64,000 bases of DNA. Origin: Paenibacillus assamensis DSM 18201 (GTDB lineage: Bacteria; Bacillota; Bacilli; Paenibacillales; Paenibacillaceae). Position numbers and translations under genes: made by a program. Positions 28,235 through 37,145 of the stretch are shown in pieces (the stretch's first letter is position 1; each line of letters starts with the position of its first letter). The notes under the pieces are model-generated. The model was not told the DNA's origin. It did not search any database and saw only the letters and a list, made by a program, of their open reading frames with translations. Location: assembly GCF_000422445.1 (NCBI RefSeq), contig NZ_AULU01000013.1, forward strand, positions 62,001 through 126,000, given 5' to 3'.

Positions 28235-28362
28235 ACTGATTTTATCAACAATGCGAAATATGAAAAAGCGATAATATATAAGTTGGTTCGAAGCTCCTGT
28301 TATTATAACGGTTTCATGTCGATAAGCTCTATTAGGCTCTAAATTTCCCTCAACATCTATTG

Positions 28363-28794
28363 CTACCTTGCATTGTCATAAGAGCGGTTGTGGTTGTAAT
28401 AAACCGCCTCAAGCACCGCGAATACGCCGACGACCACAGTAATAAAAATGACCGCAGCTGTACCGATAGCTGTTAGGAAGGGACTGCTTGCTCCCAGCAG
28501 TACGACGCCTTTGACAACCCAAAGGAAATCAATTACGGATAAAGTAAGCACGGCTTTAGGAGCAACGATTTTTCTGCTCGCTATTATAAATGTAAAAGCT
28601 ACGACAAGGAGTAGGTAAGCGCCAGCCCCCATCAGGGCCGCCTGATTATCCAGACCGGTAAGTTCGCCAACGAACCCGGGAAATAAAAGGAGCAGCAGAG
28701 CAGTCCCACCGGAAGAAACGCCATTCACCATTAAAACTTTCCTAATCCATGATTGTCCTATTAGTTGTCTTGTTGGGTTTTGTTGTTGTGTCAT
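28363..28794 (-). CDS. Four-helix membrane protein, function unknown
   Basis: About 143 residues with four hydrophobic segments (SGGTALLLLLFPGF; ALMGAGAYLLLVVAFTFII; APKAVLTLSVIDFLWVVKGVVLL; AIGTAAVIFITVVVGVFAVLEAVYY). No catalytic motif. Start ATG 28794 has GAGGAG ten bases before it; an in-frame GTG at 28803 is too close to that site. Similar small proteins are common in Bacillales. Monocistronic. Confidence 0.7.
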   Translation of the reverse strand: MTQQQNPTRQLIGQSWIRKVLMVNGVSSGGTALLLLLFPGFVGELTGLDNQAALMGAGAYLLLVVAFTFIIASRKIVAPKAVLTLSVIDFLWVVKGVVLLGASSPFLTAIGTAAVIFITVVVGVFAVLEAVYYNHNRSYDNAR

Positions 28795-28961
28795 CCTAAG
28801 CACGCTCCTCGTTAAAATTGAACTTCATGAGATCAATGTAGCCGGGAGAAGAATGCCATCACCACACAAAGTACTGCTTAAAGGTGCCACTTTCATTGAA
28901 ATAAGCAAAAAACCTGCCCAATTACACCCGCTAATCGTATTTATCGTTAGCGAGCATTCAA

Positions 28962-28992
28962 AAAGAGGCTGCCTATGATAGGTAGCCTCTTT
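28962..28992. terminator. Bidirectional hairpin terminator
   Basis: Arms AAAGAGGCT-CCTA and TAGG-AGCCTCTTT (28962-28992) with one internal mismatch and a three-base loop, flanked by A and T tracts. It lies between a minus-strand start and the next minus-strand stop. Confidence 0.65.
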
Positions 28993-29016
28993 ATATTGAA
29001 GAGTTAAGCTTTTAAA

Positions 29017-29045
29017 GTAAGGCCATCCCTAAGGGATGGCCTTAC
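29017..29045 (-). terminator. Terminator of the ImmA/IrrE operon
   Basis: Perfect 13-bp stem GTAAGGCCATCCC / GGGATGGCCTTAC with a three-base loop; on the minus strand it is followed by TTTAAAAGCTT. It lies 58 bases past the stop of the 29103 gene. Confidence 0.7.
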
Positions 29046-29102
29046 AACTTGACCGGAATACAACTCTAACAACTTTGCATGCCATGCCTAGAGCTGTCTT
29101 AC

Positions 29103-30311
29103 TTACATGCTATCACCAGAATTACGTTCTGGAATCTTCGTCACATTATCGATGCCGAAGTCTAAAGTTCTCGTCATATACTTATGGAAAAAGTCAGAAT
29201 TAATCCCTGTCATATGATGAAAGAAGGGTACTTCCGCTTTCCAATCGTTTTCGATCATGTGCGTTACATCCACTAGGCCTTTTTTTGAAACGAAATCAAT
29301 AATGGACTTCATTTTCATCGGCTTTTGGATCGGGATTGCTTCATCGAGCGGCTCCATTTTCAAATAATCTTTTCGATGCAATGCCGCATAAAAATTCCGA
29401 TGATCTTTTGCGCTCATAATTCCAAGATGAGCTGCCCTATACCCCATTACTTGCAGGGAAGTTTTCCATTTCTTCTTCAAATCCAAGTAATCATCGGGAT
29501 TGGTTATATAGGAAATATCCTGCATATCCAATGAGAATTCATCTTCTGGCAACAATAATGCTCCAGCAAATAAATGGGCTTCATTTTCGATCTGTTTGTG
29601 CTCTTTTCGGTCAAGATTCGTAAATTCTAGACGATAATGGAGCAGCAGATGCCCTAATTCATGTGCGATATCAAAGTTTCTCCGAACCGCAGAACGTTTC
29701 ATATTGCCTAAAATAATATACGCTCGATCATTACGTGTCCAAAGACTATAGGCATCTATCTCTTCACCAATTGCCTTTTCAAAAATGAACACACCGCTCT
29801 TTTCGATTAGGAACATGAGATCATCGTTATTGGATTGTCCCAAATCGAGTCGCTGACGCGCTAAATGAGCAACATGATAGATCTGAGCAGTCCTATCATC
29901 CTCTGTGTGATTTAAATATTCAATGACCTCATCCCGTAATTTAATAATCTTAAGGGTCGGGAGACTGACTTTGGCCGTTATATAGTTTACAAACGTATCT
30001 ACAAACTCAACATGCTTTGCTTCTGTCTGTGTCTTGGATATCACATTCAATACTTTTGAACGATAGGCAATATTCATGACGTCGACATTAGCGGGCGTTG
30101 CAAGCCGTGCTAGCATGTCCTCTGAGTAAAAGTATTTACTTTTCACACTAAAAATCTGTTTTAACTCGTTCACGATCTGCATTTTCGGAGATGTATAAGC
30201 GTTCTCGTACTGCCAGACGGCCTGTTCTGTAACACCTAACTTTTCAGAGAGCTGCTTTCGTGAATATCCGTGCATGATTCGCAAATTGGTGATGTTTTCA
30301 CCAATAAACAT
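29103..30311 (-). CDS. XRE helix-turn-helix / ImmA-IrrE metalloprotease fusion
   Basis: About 402 residues. XRE DNA-binding domain at 1-60 (YSRKQLSEKLGVTEQAVWQYEN), a helical linker, then an ImmA/IrrE (COG2856) domain with zinc motif in DIAHELGHLLLHY and the downstream Glu in NEAHLFAGALLLPEDEF. Such fusions act as repressors or as proteases that cleave a partner repressor after stress; in mobile elements ImmA relieves ImmR. AAGGAGG precedes ATG 30311 at 8 bases, so the ten-residue longer frame is not used. Last gene of a two-gene unit. Confidence 0.92.
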   Translation of the reverse strand: MFIGENITNLRIMHGYSRKQLSEKLGVTEQAVWQYENAYTSPKMQIVNELKQIFSVKSKYFYSEDMLARLATPANVDVMNIAYRSKVLNVISKTQTEAKHVEFVDTFVNYITAKVSLPTLKIIKLRDEVIEYLNHTEDDRTAQIYHVAHLARQRLDLGQSNNDDLMFLIEKSGVFIFEKAIGEEIDAYSLWTRNDRAYIILGNMKRSAVRRNFDIAHELGHLLLHYRLEFTNLDRKEHKQIENEAHLFAGALLLPEDEFSLDMQDISYITNPDDYLDLKKKWKTSLQVMGYRAAHLGIMSAKDHRNFYAALHRKDYLKMEPLDEAIPIQKPMKMKSIIDFVSKKGLVDVTHMIENDWKAEVPFFHHMTGINSDFFHKYMTRTLDFGIDNVTKIPERNSGDSM

Positions 30312-30341
30312 GCTTGCTCCCTCCTTACTTCTTAAAACCAT

Positions 30342-31100
30342 CTATTTATGAATATGTTGTTCATCTTCAAATATCCCGATATCGAAGGCTGCTGGGTCCA
30401 TAATATCTTCATTCATTTCTGGTGCAATCAATTCGCGTTCCTCATCGGTCAGTTCAGCTCCTAAAATAAAGTCTGACAAATCGTCGACGAGATAAGCGAT
30501 GTTATCATGGGGATTAGGCAAATAGTGCATAATCTCCGACACTTGATAGGCATCATCAAGTGAATAGGTGAGTATATGGAATTGAGTGTAAGACGATTTG
30601 AATGTCTCCAGATCCATTCTTACCTGATCATTGGAAACCCATAAGGCAAGTTGTTCCACTCTCTCGCTCTCTTTCCTTATTCTCGATGAGCGCTGTGATG
30701 GAGAAAAGGTTAAATCTCCATTAATTTTAGAGAGTTCATGAAGATAGGTTCGACGTGGACCGTGCTTTTCGCTATGGTTAGGCAGCTTGGCTTGAGAAAA
30801 GCAATCTTCGTTAAAATAAGCGGCATTTTTAATGAGAAACACAAGTTTGGAGTCTTCATGGATGAATTGGAGATAATCCCACGTCAATCCAGCCTTAGCT
30901 TTCTTATATGTAAAGCCATGAGCCATACATTCCTCAGCAATTTTGCTTTCAATAAAATTACCTTTCGTCCAGGAGAAAGCCGAACTTATTTTCATTTTTA
31001 CCTTTCGATCCTTACGATGCTCAATATAGTCACGATAACCATCTACAATTGCATTAACAATCATCTTATTGCGTTCAGCATTAAATTTGTATTGGTCCAT
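30342..31100 (-). CDS. Partner of the ImmA/IrrE protein, function unknown (possibly DUF5986)
   Basis: About 252 residues, no signal or membrane segment. Opening MDQYKFNAERNKMIVNAIVDGYRDYI, a basic middle (FSPSQRSSRIRKESERVEQLALW) and an acidic C-terminus (LTDEERELIAPEMNEDIM). It resembles uncharacterised proteins found beside ImmA/IrrE proteases (I believe DUF5986, from memory). The start ATG 31100 has GGAG at eight bases; the frame is open 39 codons further. It lies 30 bases before the ImmA/IrrE gene, so the two are co-transcribed; it could be the protease substrate or an effector it controls. Confidence 0.6.
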   Translation of the reverse strand: MDQYKFNAERNKMIVNAIVDGYRDYIEHRKDRKVKMKISSAFSWTKGNFIESKIAEECMAHGFTYKKAKAGLTWDYLQFIHEDSKLVFLIKNAAYFNEDCFSQAKLPNHSEKHGPRRTYLHELSKINGDLTFSPSQRSSRIRKESERVEQLALWVSNDQVRMDLETFKSSYTQFHILTYSLDDAYQVSEIMHYLPNPHDNIAYLVDDLSDFILGAELTDEERELIAPEMNEDIMDPAAFDIGIFEDEQHIHK

Positions 31101-31300
31101 ATTAAACACTCCATTTCGATAGGATGAAGTCAGCTTTAATTCTAATCGAAATAGGTGTGGGTGAAAATGATTTTTTTTGTTTTTATTAAAGTAGTTTCCC
31201 AAAGTGGTATTCTTCATACAAAAGGCCGATGCTAGTCCCTTCTGCTATTTAGTAATATAGGGTTAAAGGAAATGCTGATTCAGGAAAAGGGGGAGTATTC

Positions 31301-32050
31301 GTGTATATGGTATCTCGGCCAAGGCCTTTAACAGATGAAAAAATGCAAGCCATCCCGTATAAAGAGGGTGACTCTTTTCCGTCTGGATACTTACATCTTT
31401 TACGACAGCTTGGAGAAGGCACTTACAGAGGGTGGATGAACGTTCAATTCCCTGATACGGAAGTGCTTAAGCCTTTTGCTGAGTACGATATTTGGGAGCA
31501 CGATGAAGACAGCCCAATTACGCAGCAGCAGATCGCAGAGTGCGTCGCTATCGGCACAACGGTGGACGGTGATTTTCTCGCGATCCATCCTCAGACGGAA
31601 CAATTAATTTGGCTGCCCAGGCATGATGAGCAAGTCAAGGCACTTACTTTGCAGGAGAGAGAATTACAAGACGAAGGAATTTACGCAATGGTGCTGGATG
31701 AAATTTATCGTCTAGTGTATGGAAATGAACAAGAAGGAGCTATTTACTACGAGCCGTGGTCCAACGCCCAGAGCCATCTCTTTTTGCGATTGCCACCGGA
31801 CAAGGGTCGACTGTCATTAGAGGAACTAGCTGCTATGTGTCGAATGGATTTTCCAGCTGATCAAATTGTAGAGAACGAATATACGTGTCTCTTGTTCTAT
31901 CAGGAAATGGGTGGCTATATAAGGTTTAACTATGCTTATGGGCAAGAGGTGGGACTTTTCTATAATCATGATGCGCAGCAGCTGCTTACTTTAATGGAGC
32001 AATGGCTGTTGTCAAAAGGATGCGAAAGGTATGCAGAGCATACACGATGA
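31301..32050 (+). CDS. SMI1/KNR4 (SUKH)-like protein
   Basis: 249 residues. The segment FPSGYLHLLRQLGEGTYRGWMNVQFPD and the later CVAIGTTVDGDFLAIHPQTEQLIWLPRHDE are the SUKH pattern (loop, then the strand reading the stored value and an acidic tail). A second half (GAIYYEPWSNAQSHLFLRLPPD ... GGYIRFNYAYGQEVGLFYNH) looks like a second related unit. Start GTG 31301 or ATG 31307, after GGGGGAG. Likely cytoplasmic immunity or adaptor protein; no toxin is adjacent. Confidence 0.8.
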   Translation: MYMVSRPRPLTDEKMQAIPYKEGDSFPSGYLHLLRQLGEGTYRGWMNVQFPDTEVLKPFAEYDIWEHDEDSPITQQQIAECVAIGTTVDGDFLAIHPQTEQLIWLPRHDEQVKALTLQERELQDEGIYAMVLDEIYRLVYGNEQEGAIYYEPWSNAQSHLFLRLPPDKGRLSLEELAAMCRMDFPADQIVENEYTCLLFYQEMGGYIRFNYAYGQEVGLFYNHDAQQLLTLMEQWLLSKGCERYAEHTR

Positions 32051-32210
32051 TCTCAGAATTTTTGAGGGTGAGACAATAATTAGTGGTCATAGGAGTCGTG
32101 CCTAATTAATCGCATCTAATAGAGAGAGGTATCCCATGCTACTAGCAGCAAAAACAATTTCAAGGATACCTCGACCTCGTTACATTCTCGCTAAATATAC
32201 GTAGGACATC

Positions 32211-33218
32211 TTACCCCTTAGGCTGATCTTGCAGTACCGTTTCTAAAATCCATTTGGTTCCTTCTTTGAGTTCACCATTTACATGCTCCTGAATGTATGG
32301 GACAGCCGCTTCACCGAGTTCCATTAACTGCTCATATACTTCATAGTCAGTTTTCGAGAAGTTATAGGGGCTGTTCTTTCCGAACTCCCCTTTCTCAACG
32401 ACCGCAACCCAATGCTGAACCTGTTCAGGGAGGGGCTTCTGCTGTACTGCATATACAGCTTGCTCGAACGCATCATCCATTTCCTTTACGTCAGGCATTG
32501 CCTTATACAGTTGTTCCTTACTGACACATTTTCGAATCAATTGGCTCGTAGTTAGGTAATCACCACCTACCCCATCTGCTGCGGATACGTAGGCGATGAA
32601 ATCATCTGTGCGATTCAACTTCTGAAACGCTTGCTGCAAACGTTGAATAACATCAATAGCGATCAAAAACAGTTGGGAGTCGAAGAGTGTTTTCTCGAAC
32701 AAATAGTTTTGGTCAATCTCAAGATGCTGGGGTTCTTCTACGCTGATACACCAAAATACACTCAGCCAATTTTCAAGCCGTTCTGGCATGTCTTCATACA
32801 TAAAAGAGTAGTCGGCTTCTGCGTATTTATATTCATGATAGAGCTGTTCACGAGTTGGATGATTCAGGCGATTTTTCTGTTGAAGAGATTGACTAAGAGT
32901 CTGCTCTACGCTTTGGTTCAGACTTTCTAAATTGTTGATGTATATCATGTAGCTACCATGATACGTATCCGTATGAATGGAAAAAGTATAAACGTCTCTA
33001 TTGTTTCCCCCTGCGATATAATCTTCTAACGCAGCTGTACAGTATTCATATAAAGCGTCTTCTATATCTTTAGCGCTAACTACAATGCCATCAATAGCAG
33101 TACTTGAGTCGATTTCGGCTATCGTTAAATCAGGAGTACAGCGCATATATTTCCCTATGCCCTCCAACGCTCGTCTCCCATTGATTAGCTTGCCGATATG
33201 TACATCATAACCACTCAT
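32211..33218 (-). CDS. Uncharacterised cytoplasmic protein in the SUKH/ankyrin cluster
   Basis: About 335 residues. No signal or membrane segment. An N-terminal part with TFSIHTDTYHGSYMIYINNLES loosely resembles DUF4303-type proteins found in immunity clusters, and the C-terminal region is helical (LMELGEAAVPYIQEHVNG, a HEAT-like pattern). Start ATG 33218 with GGCGGAG is preferred over the 15-residue longer frame. Opposite in direction to the SUKH gene on its left and the ankyrin gene on its right. Confidence 0.6.
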   Translation of the reverse strand: MSGYDVHIGKLINGRRALEGIGKYMRCTPDLTIAEIDSSTAIDGIVVSAKDIEDALYEYCTAALEDYIAGGNNRDVYTFSIHTDTYHGSYMIYINNLESLNQSVEQTLSQSLQQKNRLNHPTREQLYHEYKYAEADYSFMYEDMPERLENWLSVFWCISVEEPQHLEIDQNYLFEKTLFDSQLFLIAIDVIQRLQQAFQKLNRTDDFIAYVSAADGVGGDYLTTSQLIRKCVSKEQLYKAMPDVKEMDDAFEQAVYAVQQKPLPEQVQHWVAVVEKGEFGKNSPYNFSKTDYEVYEQLMELGEAAVPYIQEHVNGELKEGTKWILETVLQDQPKG

Positions 33219-33456
33219 GCTGGAACTCCGCCCTTTCGAATTGAACTTGTAAGCAATATTCAACGCCTATGAAAGCATACCTTCTCCATCAAATTTTACC
33301 CTTTTATAAAATGGAATGAAAGATGAAGCAAGCTAGAATATGGCTGAATACGTGTTTGCCTAAGTTGCCCAGCCCTGTAGGCCCTAAGCCTCGTGTATTT
33401 TGCTGCACAGTTTTCTATACTTTTCCTAAACCTTCAAGGGTAGGAGTGGTTATGGA

Positions 33457-34536
33457 ATGATTAAGCTGAAAGATATCGGGACATTCGAGGAGCTGCCAGA
33501 AATGGCGGAACACATCTATAACGGAAATATTCCGGCCTTGCAGGCTGCTATTGCAGCAGGTTGGGATATCGAAGCAGGCATTGTACTTAGCGAGCATACT
33601 ATACTTAGCCCATTGGATGTGGCGTTACTATTGGAGAGGCTGGACGTTGTACAACTATTGACTGAGCACGGTGTGAACTTGAATGTCGATTTGAATCCAT
33701 CTTTTTTACGAGCAGTTCGTTACTGCAATGAAAATATTATTCGTTATGTTGCAGCACAAGGTGCCAAGCTCGATCTGCTCAATCAGGTAGGGTCAGGTGC
33801 TTACTCACAGGCCTACTATGGCAAAAAGAAAAACATTCCGCTCATTCAGGAGCTTGGATTGGATATGAAGCAGCATGGTGGAGATGTATTACGCCAGGCC
33901 GTGTCCGATCATGACTTGAAGACCGTATCGTATTTGCTCGACCATGGAGTGGACATTAACTATAATGAACCGAATATGGTCTATCCTTATCAAGCGACTC
34001 CATTAACGGTTGCAACAAGAATGGGCAATGTATCAATGGTAAAATATTTGATTGAACGCGGCGCAGATGTTACTTTAGCGGAAAAGGATGGCGAGCGCCC
34101 CTATACCATTGCGGTCAGCAATAAAAATAAAGATCTGGCTGAATATTTAAAATCGTTGGAGCCAGAAGAGTTGCATCAACTAGAGAACAAAAAGTATGCT
34201 TTGAGAGCTTATAAACTGCCCAACGATTTAGTTCAGTTCCTTACGGGGGACAAGCTGCGCCTTGAGCTAGCTCAAAATGAATATGAGATTAGATATATCG
34301 ACTTTTTCACCTTGACCGATACGATTGAGTTGAAAGTGGGTCGGCAAAAGCTGCTGCGTCTATCAGCTGCTATTGATAATTACTCCAGTTTGCAGCTGGT
34401 ATGGAACCCGAAGAAAAAGGGTCAATTAGGTTGTTATGACGTGGAACATCAGACCTATGCGGATTTGTGCAGCTTCGCTGCATTCTTCGAACAGCCCGAA
34501 GGATACCTCTTTAAGTTTCTTGAGGGGGACTTATAA
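33457..34536 (+). CDS. Ankyrin-repeat protein
   Basis: 359 residues. Residues about 20-235 form five or six ankyrin repeats; the clearest are DHDLKTVSYLLDHGVDINY and MGNVSMVKYLIERGADVTL. The C-terminal 120 residues (LTGDKLRLELAQNEYEIRYIDFF ... GCYDVEHQTYADLCSFAAFFEQ) look like a separate beta-rich domain. No signal peptide. Ankyrin proteins are one of the recurrent immunity families beside SUKH in toxin loci. AGGAG ten bases before the ATG. Confidence 0.85.
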   Translation: MIKLKDIGTFEELPEMAEHIYNGNIPALQAAIAAGWDIEAGIVLSEHTILSPLDVALLLERLDVVQLLTEHGVNLNVDLNPSFLRAVRYCNENIIRYVAAQGAKLDLLNQVGSGAYSQAYYGKKKNIPLIQELGLDMKQHGGDVLRQAVSDHDLKTVSYLLDHGVDINYNEPNMVYPYQATPLTVATRMGNVSMVKYLIERGADVTLAEKDGERPYTIAVSNKNKDLAEYLKSLEPEELHQLENKKYALRAYKLPNDLVQFLTGDKLRLELAQNEYEIRYIDFFTLTDTIELKVGRQKLLRLSAAIDNYSSLQLVWNPKKKGQLGCYDVEHQTYADLCSFAAFFEQPEGYLFKFLEGDL

Positions 34537-34564
34537 GCGACTAGATCACACTAGTTATTGACGC

Positions 34565-34624
34565 AAAACACCTCCAAGAGCGCCCCCTATCTTAGGATAC
34601 AGGAGCTTTTTTTGAAGGTGTTTT
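34565..34624. terminator. Convergent terminator region (ankyrin / AraC)
   Basis: Outer arms AAAACACCT and AGGTGTTTT (34565-34573, 34616-34624) around an inner CCTATC / GATACAGG hairpin and a T run. It can serve both the plus-strand ankyrin gene and the minus-strand regulator. Confidence 0.65.
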
Positions 34625-34627
34625 CAT

Positions 34628-35542
34628 TTATTTTTCGTAATTGAGGCAATGAGTTGCTTGATTAGTCAGCTCATTATTCAACTTTTTCGTAACAGGTATC
34701 CAAACTTCCATCTCATACATGTTGTTGCCTCTACTGTAGGTCATTTCTAACTCGGGGCCACTTGCAGGTTCGTAACTACAGGTCGGAAACCATTCTGCCC
34801 AAATGCGCTTCCATAGTTCTTGAATTTTACTTTGCCCATCGGGATATAGACCTGTTGGGAAGATAGCAAAGGTTTGCTGAGGGATCGATAGCTGTTCAAA
34901 TCCTTCTGGAAGAACGCTTTGAGGCATAAAGTATCCAATCATATACGAAAACACATGGCCTTGGTGGTTGTACAATACCGCATGAATTTGGCCATTTTCA
35001 CCTAAACCTGCAGCATCTCGAATTCGAGCAACCGTACCGTCAGAAATACATTTGCTCCAAAAAGCAGGAACTTCAATAAACGGATGATCGCCGTTAGCCT
35101 GAATTGTAGTTGAAACGCCAAACATTTCAAAAGCTTGCTTATCCTCAATTCTATAGTCCATCTCCACATCTCCTTTAATTGAAATATGAAAAGAGAGCCG
35201 AGGATAGGCTTTCAGTGACACACCCTTATTACGTGCTGAAACAGGCATAATACCATGCATTTTTTTGAATGCTCTGGAAAAAGCCTCCGGTGATTCGTAA
35301 CCATACTTCAAATCCATATCGATAACCTTAACGCTTCCCCTCTGAAGCTCAAAGGCGGCAAGAGTAAGTCGCCTACGCCTTATATATTCAGAAAGCGGTA
35401 CATCCGTTATGAATGAGAACATTCGTTGAAAATGATAAGTTGAACAACAGGCGATCTTAGCCACCTGATCGTAATCAATGGTCTCGGTTAGATGTGTTTC
35501 TATATACTCCATTGCAAGGTGCATACGATTCAGCCAATCCAT
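34628..35542 (-). CDS. AraC-family regulator with GyrI-like domain
   Basis: 304 residues. N-terminal double helix-turn-helix (DYDQVAKIACCSTYHFQRMFS and KYGYESPEAFSRAFKKMHG), then a GyrI-like/SRPBCC ligand domain (AFEMFGVSTTIQANGD ... LSIPQQTFAIFPTG ... YSRGNNMYEMEVWIPV). This Rob/YdeE-like architecture senses small molecules and often controls efflux or detoxification genes. AAAGGAGG six bases before the ATG. No obvious adjacent target; the neighbouring glycosyltransferase is divergent. Confidence 0.92.
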   Translation of the reverse strand: MDWLNRMHLAMEYIETHLTETIDYDQVAKIACCSTYHFQRMFSFITDVPLSEYIRRRRLTLAAFELQRGSVKVIDMDLKYGYESPEAFSRAFKKMHGIMPVSARNKGVSLKAYPRLSFHISIKGDVEMDYRIEDKQAFEMFGVSTTIQANGDHPFIEVPAFWSKCISDGTVARIRDAAGLGENGQIHAVLYNHQGHVFSYMIGYFMPQSVLPEGFEQLSIPQQTFAIFPTGLYPDGQSKIQELWKRIWAEWFPTCSYEPASGPELEMTYSRGNNMYEMEVWIPVTKKLNNELTNQATHCLNYEK

Positions 35543-35843
35543 ACAGGACCTCCTTTCAATATAAATTATAGGAGACAGTATTAAGTGGAGCCTTGCAGTT
35601 CATGCACGTAAATATCATGGTGGTGGCTTATCTTAAGGCCGTAGTTTGAAGAATAAACGTTGTATTCTGATGTAACGTACCATTCGATTGCTCCCGGATG
35701 CAAGGAATAGCTTGTTTACCAATTTGCTTGTTATATGCAAACAAAGCTTTAATGGATATTTTTAACTTCTTTATGCTAAGATGGTTGTTGTTCTCGCACT
35801 ACTGAATCGTATTTAGAAAATAAAATAAAAGGGTGGAACAGTA
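35543..35843. other. Divergent intergenic region (AraC / glycosyltransferase)
   Basis: 300 bp without a gene. It contains an imperfect inverted repeat, AGCTTGTTT (near 35711) and AAACAAAGCT (near 35742), a possible regulator site, and an AT-rich stretch before the glycosyltransferase start. Confidence 0.4.
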
Positions 35844-37106
35844 ATGAGTGTTGAGTATGTATTGGGTATTGGATTAACCTTTATTCAATATCTACTACTC
35901 TTCTTCTGGGTTTATTGGTTGTTTATCAGCCTATTTGGCTTTGGGAAACCAAAGAGACAGGAAGACCATGCACCATATAAAAGATTTATTATTATGGTTC
36001 CCGCACATAACGAAGAAGCAGTGATCGGTAATCTTGTAGAAAATCTTCATAAAATGGATTACCCAAAGGAGCTCTATGAAGTGTGTGTGATTGCCGACGG
36101 ATGTAGTGATCGCACAGGTGACATTGCTAGAAAACTTGGGGCTACTGTTATTGAACATACCTATCTGCCAGGAGAGCGAAAAGGAAAACCATATGGGATC
36201 AAATACGCGATTGAGCAGTATGGTGATAGGATGGACAATGATTTTGACGGGATTGCCTTTTTCGACGCAGATAACTTAGTTTCTTTGAACTACTTAAAAG
36301 AAATGAACAACCATTTATTGAACGGAGATAAATTGATTCAGTGTTACCTTGACTCCAAAAATCCGAATGACAATTGGGTGACCATGGGCTATTCGGTAAG
36401 TTACATTTTCATGAATCGATCTTGGCAGCTTGCGAAGTCCAGATTAGGCTTGGGAAATGCAATTGGTGGAACAGGATTTTGCGTAGACACAGCTCTATTC
36501 CGAAAAATTGGCTGGACCGCTCGTTCCTTGACGGAGGATCTTGAATTTACAATACAGTGTTTGCTTGAAGGGGTACCTGCTAAATGGTGTCATTTTGCTC
36601 GTGTGTATGATGAGAAGCCAGAAAGTTTCAAATCTTCTTGCATCCAACGTCTTCGTTGGGCAAGGGGTCACTGGGATGTTTGCTTCAAATATTCTCATAG
36701 ATTGATTTGGCGGTTTATTAGTAAGCTAGATGTGAAAGCATTTGATGGTTTTATGTATCTCATCAATCCCGGAAAAATTGTTTTGAGTGCGATGACAGGT
36801 ATTCTTGTGTTGGTATCTATTGCTACGAACTTATCAGATATGCATCCTTTAATTCCTTGGCAAGTTTGGATGTCATGTCTGTTGTTCCAATTCGTCTATG
36901 TAGGATACGCACAGCTTCTCGATTCAAATCATAAAGTAAGTATCTTCCGAAGCTATGTATACCTATATTTCTTCAACTTTACTTATGTACCCTTATTTAT
37001 TTGGTCTTTAATCACAATGAAGAACGTGAACTGGAATCCAACAAAGCATACGAGAGCCATTCATTTGAATGATATTGAATTAGAAGAAAAGAATAAAGCA
37101 ACCTAA
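35844..37106 (+). CDS. Membrane glycosyltransferase, family 2 (IcaA/BcsA-like)
   Basis: 420 residues. N-terminal membrane segment (YLLLFFWVYWLFISLF), GT2 domain with FIIMVPAHNEEAVIGNLV, DGCSD, the metal-binding FFDADN, GGTGF, TEDLE and the processive-type QRLRW motif, then three or four C-terminal membrane segments. Processive GT2 enzymes of this layout make and export beta-linked polysaccharides such as poly-GlcNAc or hyaluronan-like chains. No partner gene (deacetylase, BcsB-like) is adjacent, so the product is undecided. Confidence 0.9.
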   Translation: MSVEYVLGIGLTFIQYLLLFFWVYWLFISLFGFGKPKRQEDHAPYKRFIIMVPAHNEEAVIGNLVENLHKMDYPKELYEVCVIADGCSDRTGDIARKLGATVIEHTYLPGERKGKPYGIKYAIEQYGDRMDNDFDGIAFFDADNLVSLNYLKEMNNHLLNGDKLIQCYLDSKNPNDNWVTMGYSVSYIFMNRSWQLAKSRLGLGNAIGGTGFCVDTALFRKIGWTARSLTEDLEFTIQCLLEGVPAKWCHFARVYDEKPESFKSSCIQRLRWARGHWDVCFKYSHRLIWRFISKLDVKAFDGFMYLINPGKIVLSAMTGILVLVSIATNLSDMHPLIPWQVWMSCLLFQFVYVGYAQLLDSNHKVSIFRSYVYLYFFNFTYVPLFIWSLITMKNVNWNPTKHTRAIHLNDIELEEKNKAT

Positions 37107-37134
37107 AAACCCGTTAGTAAAAACTAACGGGTTT
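37107..37134. terminator. Bidirectional convergent terminator
   Basis: Perfect 12-bp stem AAACCCGTTAGT / ACTAACGGGTTT with a four-base loop, A tract on one side and T tract on the other. Serves the glycosyltransferase and the convergent propeller gene. Confidence 0.9.
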
Positions 37135-37145
37135 CATTTTAGTGC

